From Collinsella sp. (GTDB lineage Bacteria; Actinomycetota; Coriobacteriia; Coriobacteriales; Coriobacteriaceae), in assembly GCA_019413955.1 (NCBI GenBank), contig DXMX01000043.1, positions 1 through 14,182 of the forward strand: 14,182 bases of DNA, in the 5' to 3' direction. Numbering within the stretch: position 1 is the first letter of the stretch; each line of letters starts with the position of its first letter. The notes below the pieces were generated by a model. It was not told the DNA's origin, did not search any database, and saw only the letters and a list, made by a program, of their open reading frames with translations. This document shows, piece by piece, positions 13,796 through 14,182 of this stretch. Both the position numbers and the translations under genes were made by a program.

Positions 13796-14049
13796 CACCG
13801 TGGCGGGCGGGGTGTCTGTTGGATGCGGAATCCGATAGGGCGGATGACGCGGGAGCAAATGCAAATCACAGGCTCAATTCCATCCCGCGAGAATATGATG
13901 CACCAGCTCCTTCAAATGTGACGAAACTGTGAAGCACGAGAGCGTGAATTTCAAAAATACGCTGGTCGCCAATGTTGCGCAACAGAATTCAAAAATCGAC
14001 AGCTACCGTTTGATACGTATGGATACATCCGTGTCAAAGGGAGAAAGCC
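13796..14049. other. intergenic region between divergent genes
   Basis: No gene seen. It holds a 12-base palindrome TGTTGCGCAACA (13973-13984) flanked by a near-duplicate: GAATTTCAAAAAT (13946-13958) and GAATTCAAAAAT (13985-13996). These lie 55-105 bases before the next gene and could be regulator sites. A ribosome-binding site AAAGGGAG is at 14036-14043. I cannot assign the promoter. Confidence 0.35.
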
Positions 14050-14182
14050 ATGGCAAACTACAGTCCACAACACTTTGAGCCTCGGGCCAAGGCCGTCAAC
14101 GTCAAGGGCGTTGCCAACCGCGCCGTCGCAACCGTTTTGACGGCGGGCCTCATCGCTCAGCCGCTCATGTCGCCGCTGGCGG
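14050..14182 (+). CDS. secreted protein, N-terminal part only (runs off the window)
   Basis: ATG 14050 with AAAGGGAG 6 bases upstream; 44 codons are visible. The N-terminus starts MANYSPQHFEPRAKAVNVKG, then has basic residues and a hydrophobic run, VATVLTAGLIAQPLMSPLA, which together form a long signal peptide. The mature part is outside the window, so the function cannot be read. Confidence 0.7.
   Translation, partial: MANYSPQHFEPRAKAVNVKGVANRAVATVLTAGLIAQPLMSPLA

Noticed and set aside
13744..13869. N-terminal extension of the DUF389 protein
   Set aside because: No ribosome-binding site and Arg/Pro/Cys-rich residues; ATG 13743 has a GAGG site at good spacing.
13363..13932. 189-codon plus-strand frame opposite the DUF389 gene
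   Set aside because: It is a shadow of the coding strand: no ribosome-binding site and no protein-like pattern.
1..14182. CRISPR arrays, tRNA or rRNA genes, insertion sequences with transposase
   Set aside because: No regularly spaced repeats, cloverleaf-like sequences, rRNA segments or transposase motifs were seen.

Overview
This 14.2 kb window looks like the chromosome of a high-GC anaerobic gut actinobacterium, most likely Collinsella or a close relative in the Coriobacteriia. That is inferred from gene content and style: a very large fused CoA-dehydratase-activase protein, an aryl-sulfate sulfotransferase remnant, GC-rich codon use, and TAGAAT/TACAAT-type -10 elements. No rRNA or tRNA gene was seen to confirm it.

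Layout. 1-134 may hold the 3' end of an unrecognised CDS. 332-2104 is an ammonium module, amtB then a P-II protein, separated by a ~110-bp imperfect palindrome of MITE/REP type. 2118-4250 is a TetR regulator with an MFS transporter; matching TetR-style operators lie on both sides of a terminator between them, and this pair looks less GC-rich than its surroundings. 4266-5177 is a Cof-type HAD phosphatase whose ribosome-binding site and start codon lie in one arm of a 21-bp inverted repeat.

5178-5643 would be left blank by most gene callers but is dense with signals. A 41-codon ORF encodes a hydrophobic peptide with a very basic tail. It is preceded by a LexA-like palindrome overlapping a promoter, has a Shine-Dalgarno in a small hairpin, and is opposed by a well-formed minus-strand promoter reading into its 3' end. 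I read this as a candidate SOS-controlled type I toxin-antitoxin locus. Two copies of a TGTGACA-type dispersed palindrome flank it.

5667-11308 is a two-gene operon: a TetR regulator with two upstream palindromes, then a 1595-residue protein of the 2-hydroxyacyl-CoA dehydratase activase family. The latter has two ASKHA ATPase/activase modules, a Cys cluster, a DUF2229-like region and an HgdB-like region, and ends at a strong intrinsic terminator. 11329-11838 is the C-terminal stump of an aryl-sulfate sulfotransferase. 11921-12478 is a small membrane-anchored or secreted protein preceded by a nested stem-loop and a 12-codon leader ORF that stops one base before its start codon.

12604-13743 (minus strand) is a DUF389 membrane protein carrying a canonical EF-hand calcium loop. 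14050 to the window end is the start of a secreted protein. Functions are read from recognisable motifs only; no database search was possible.
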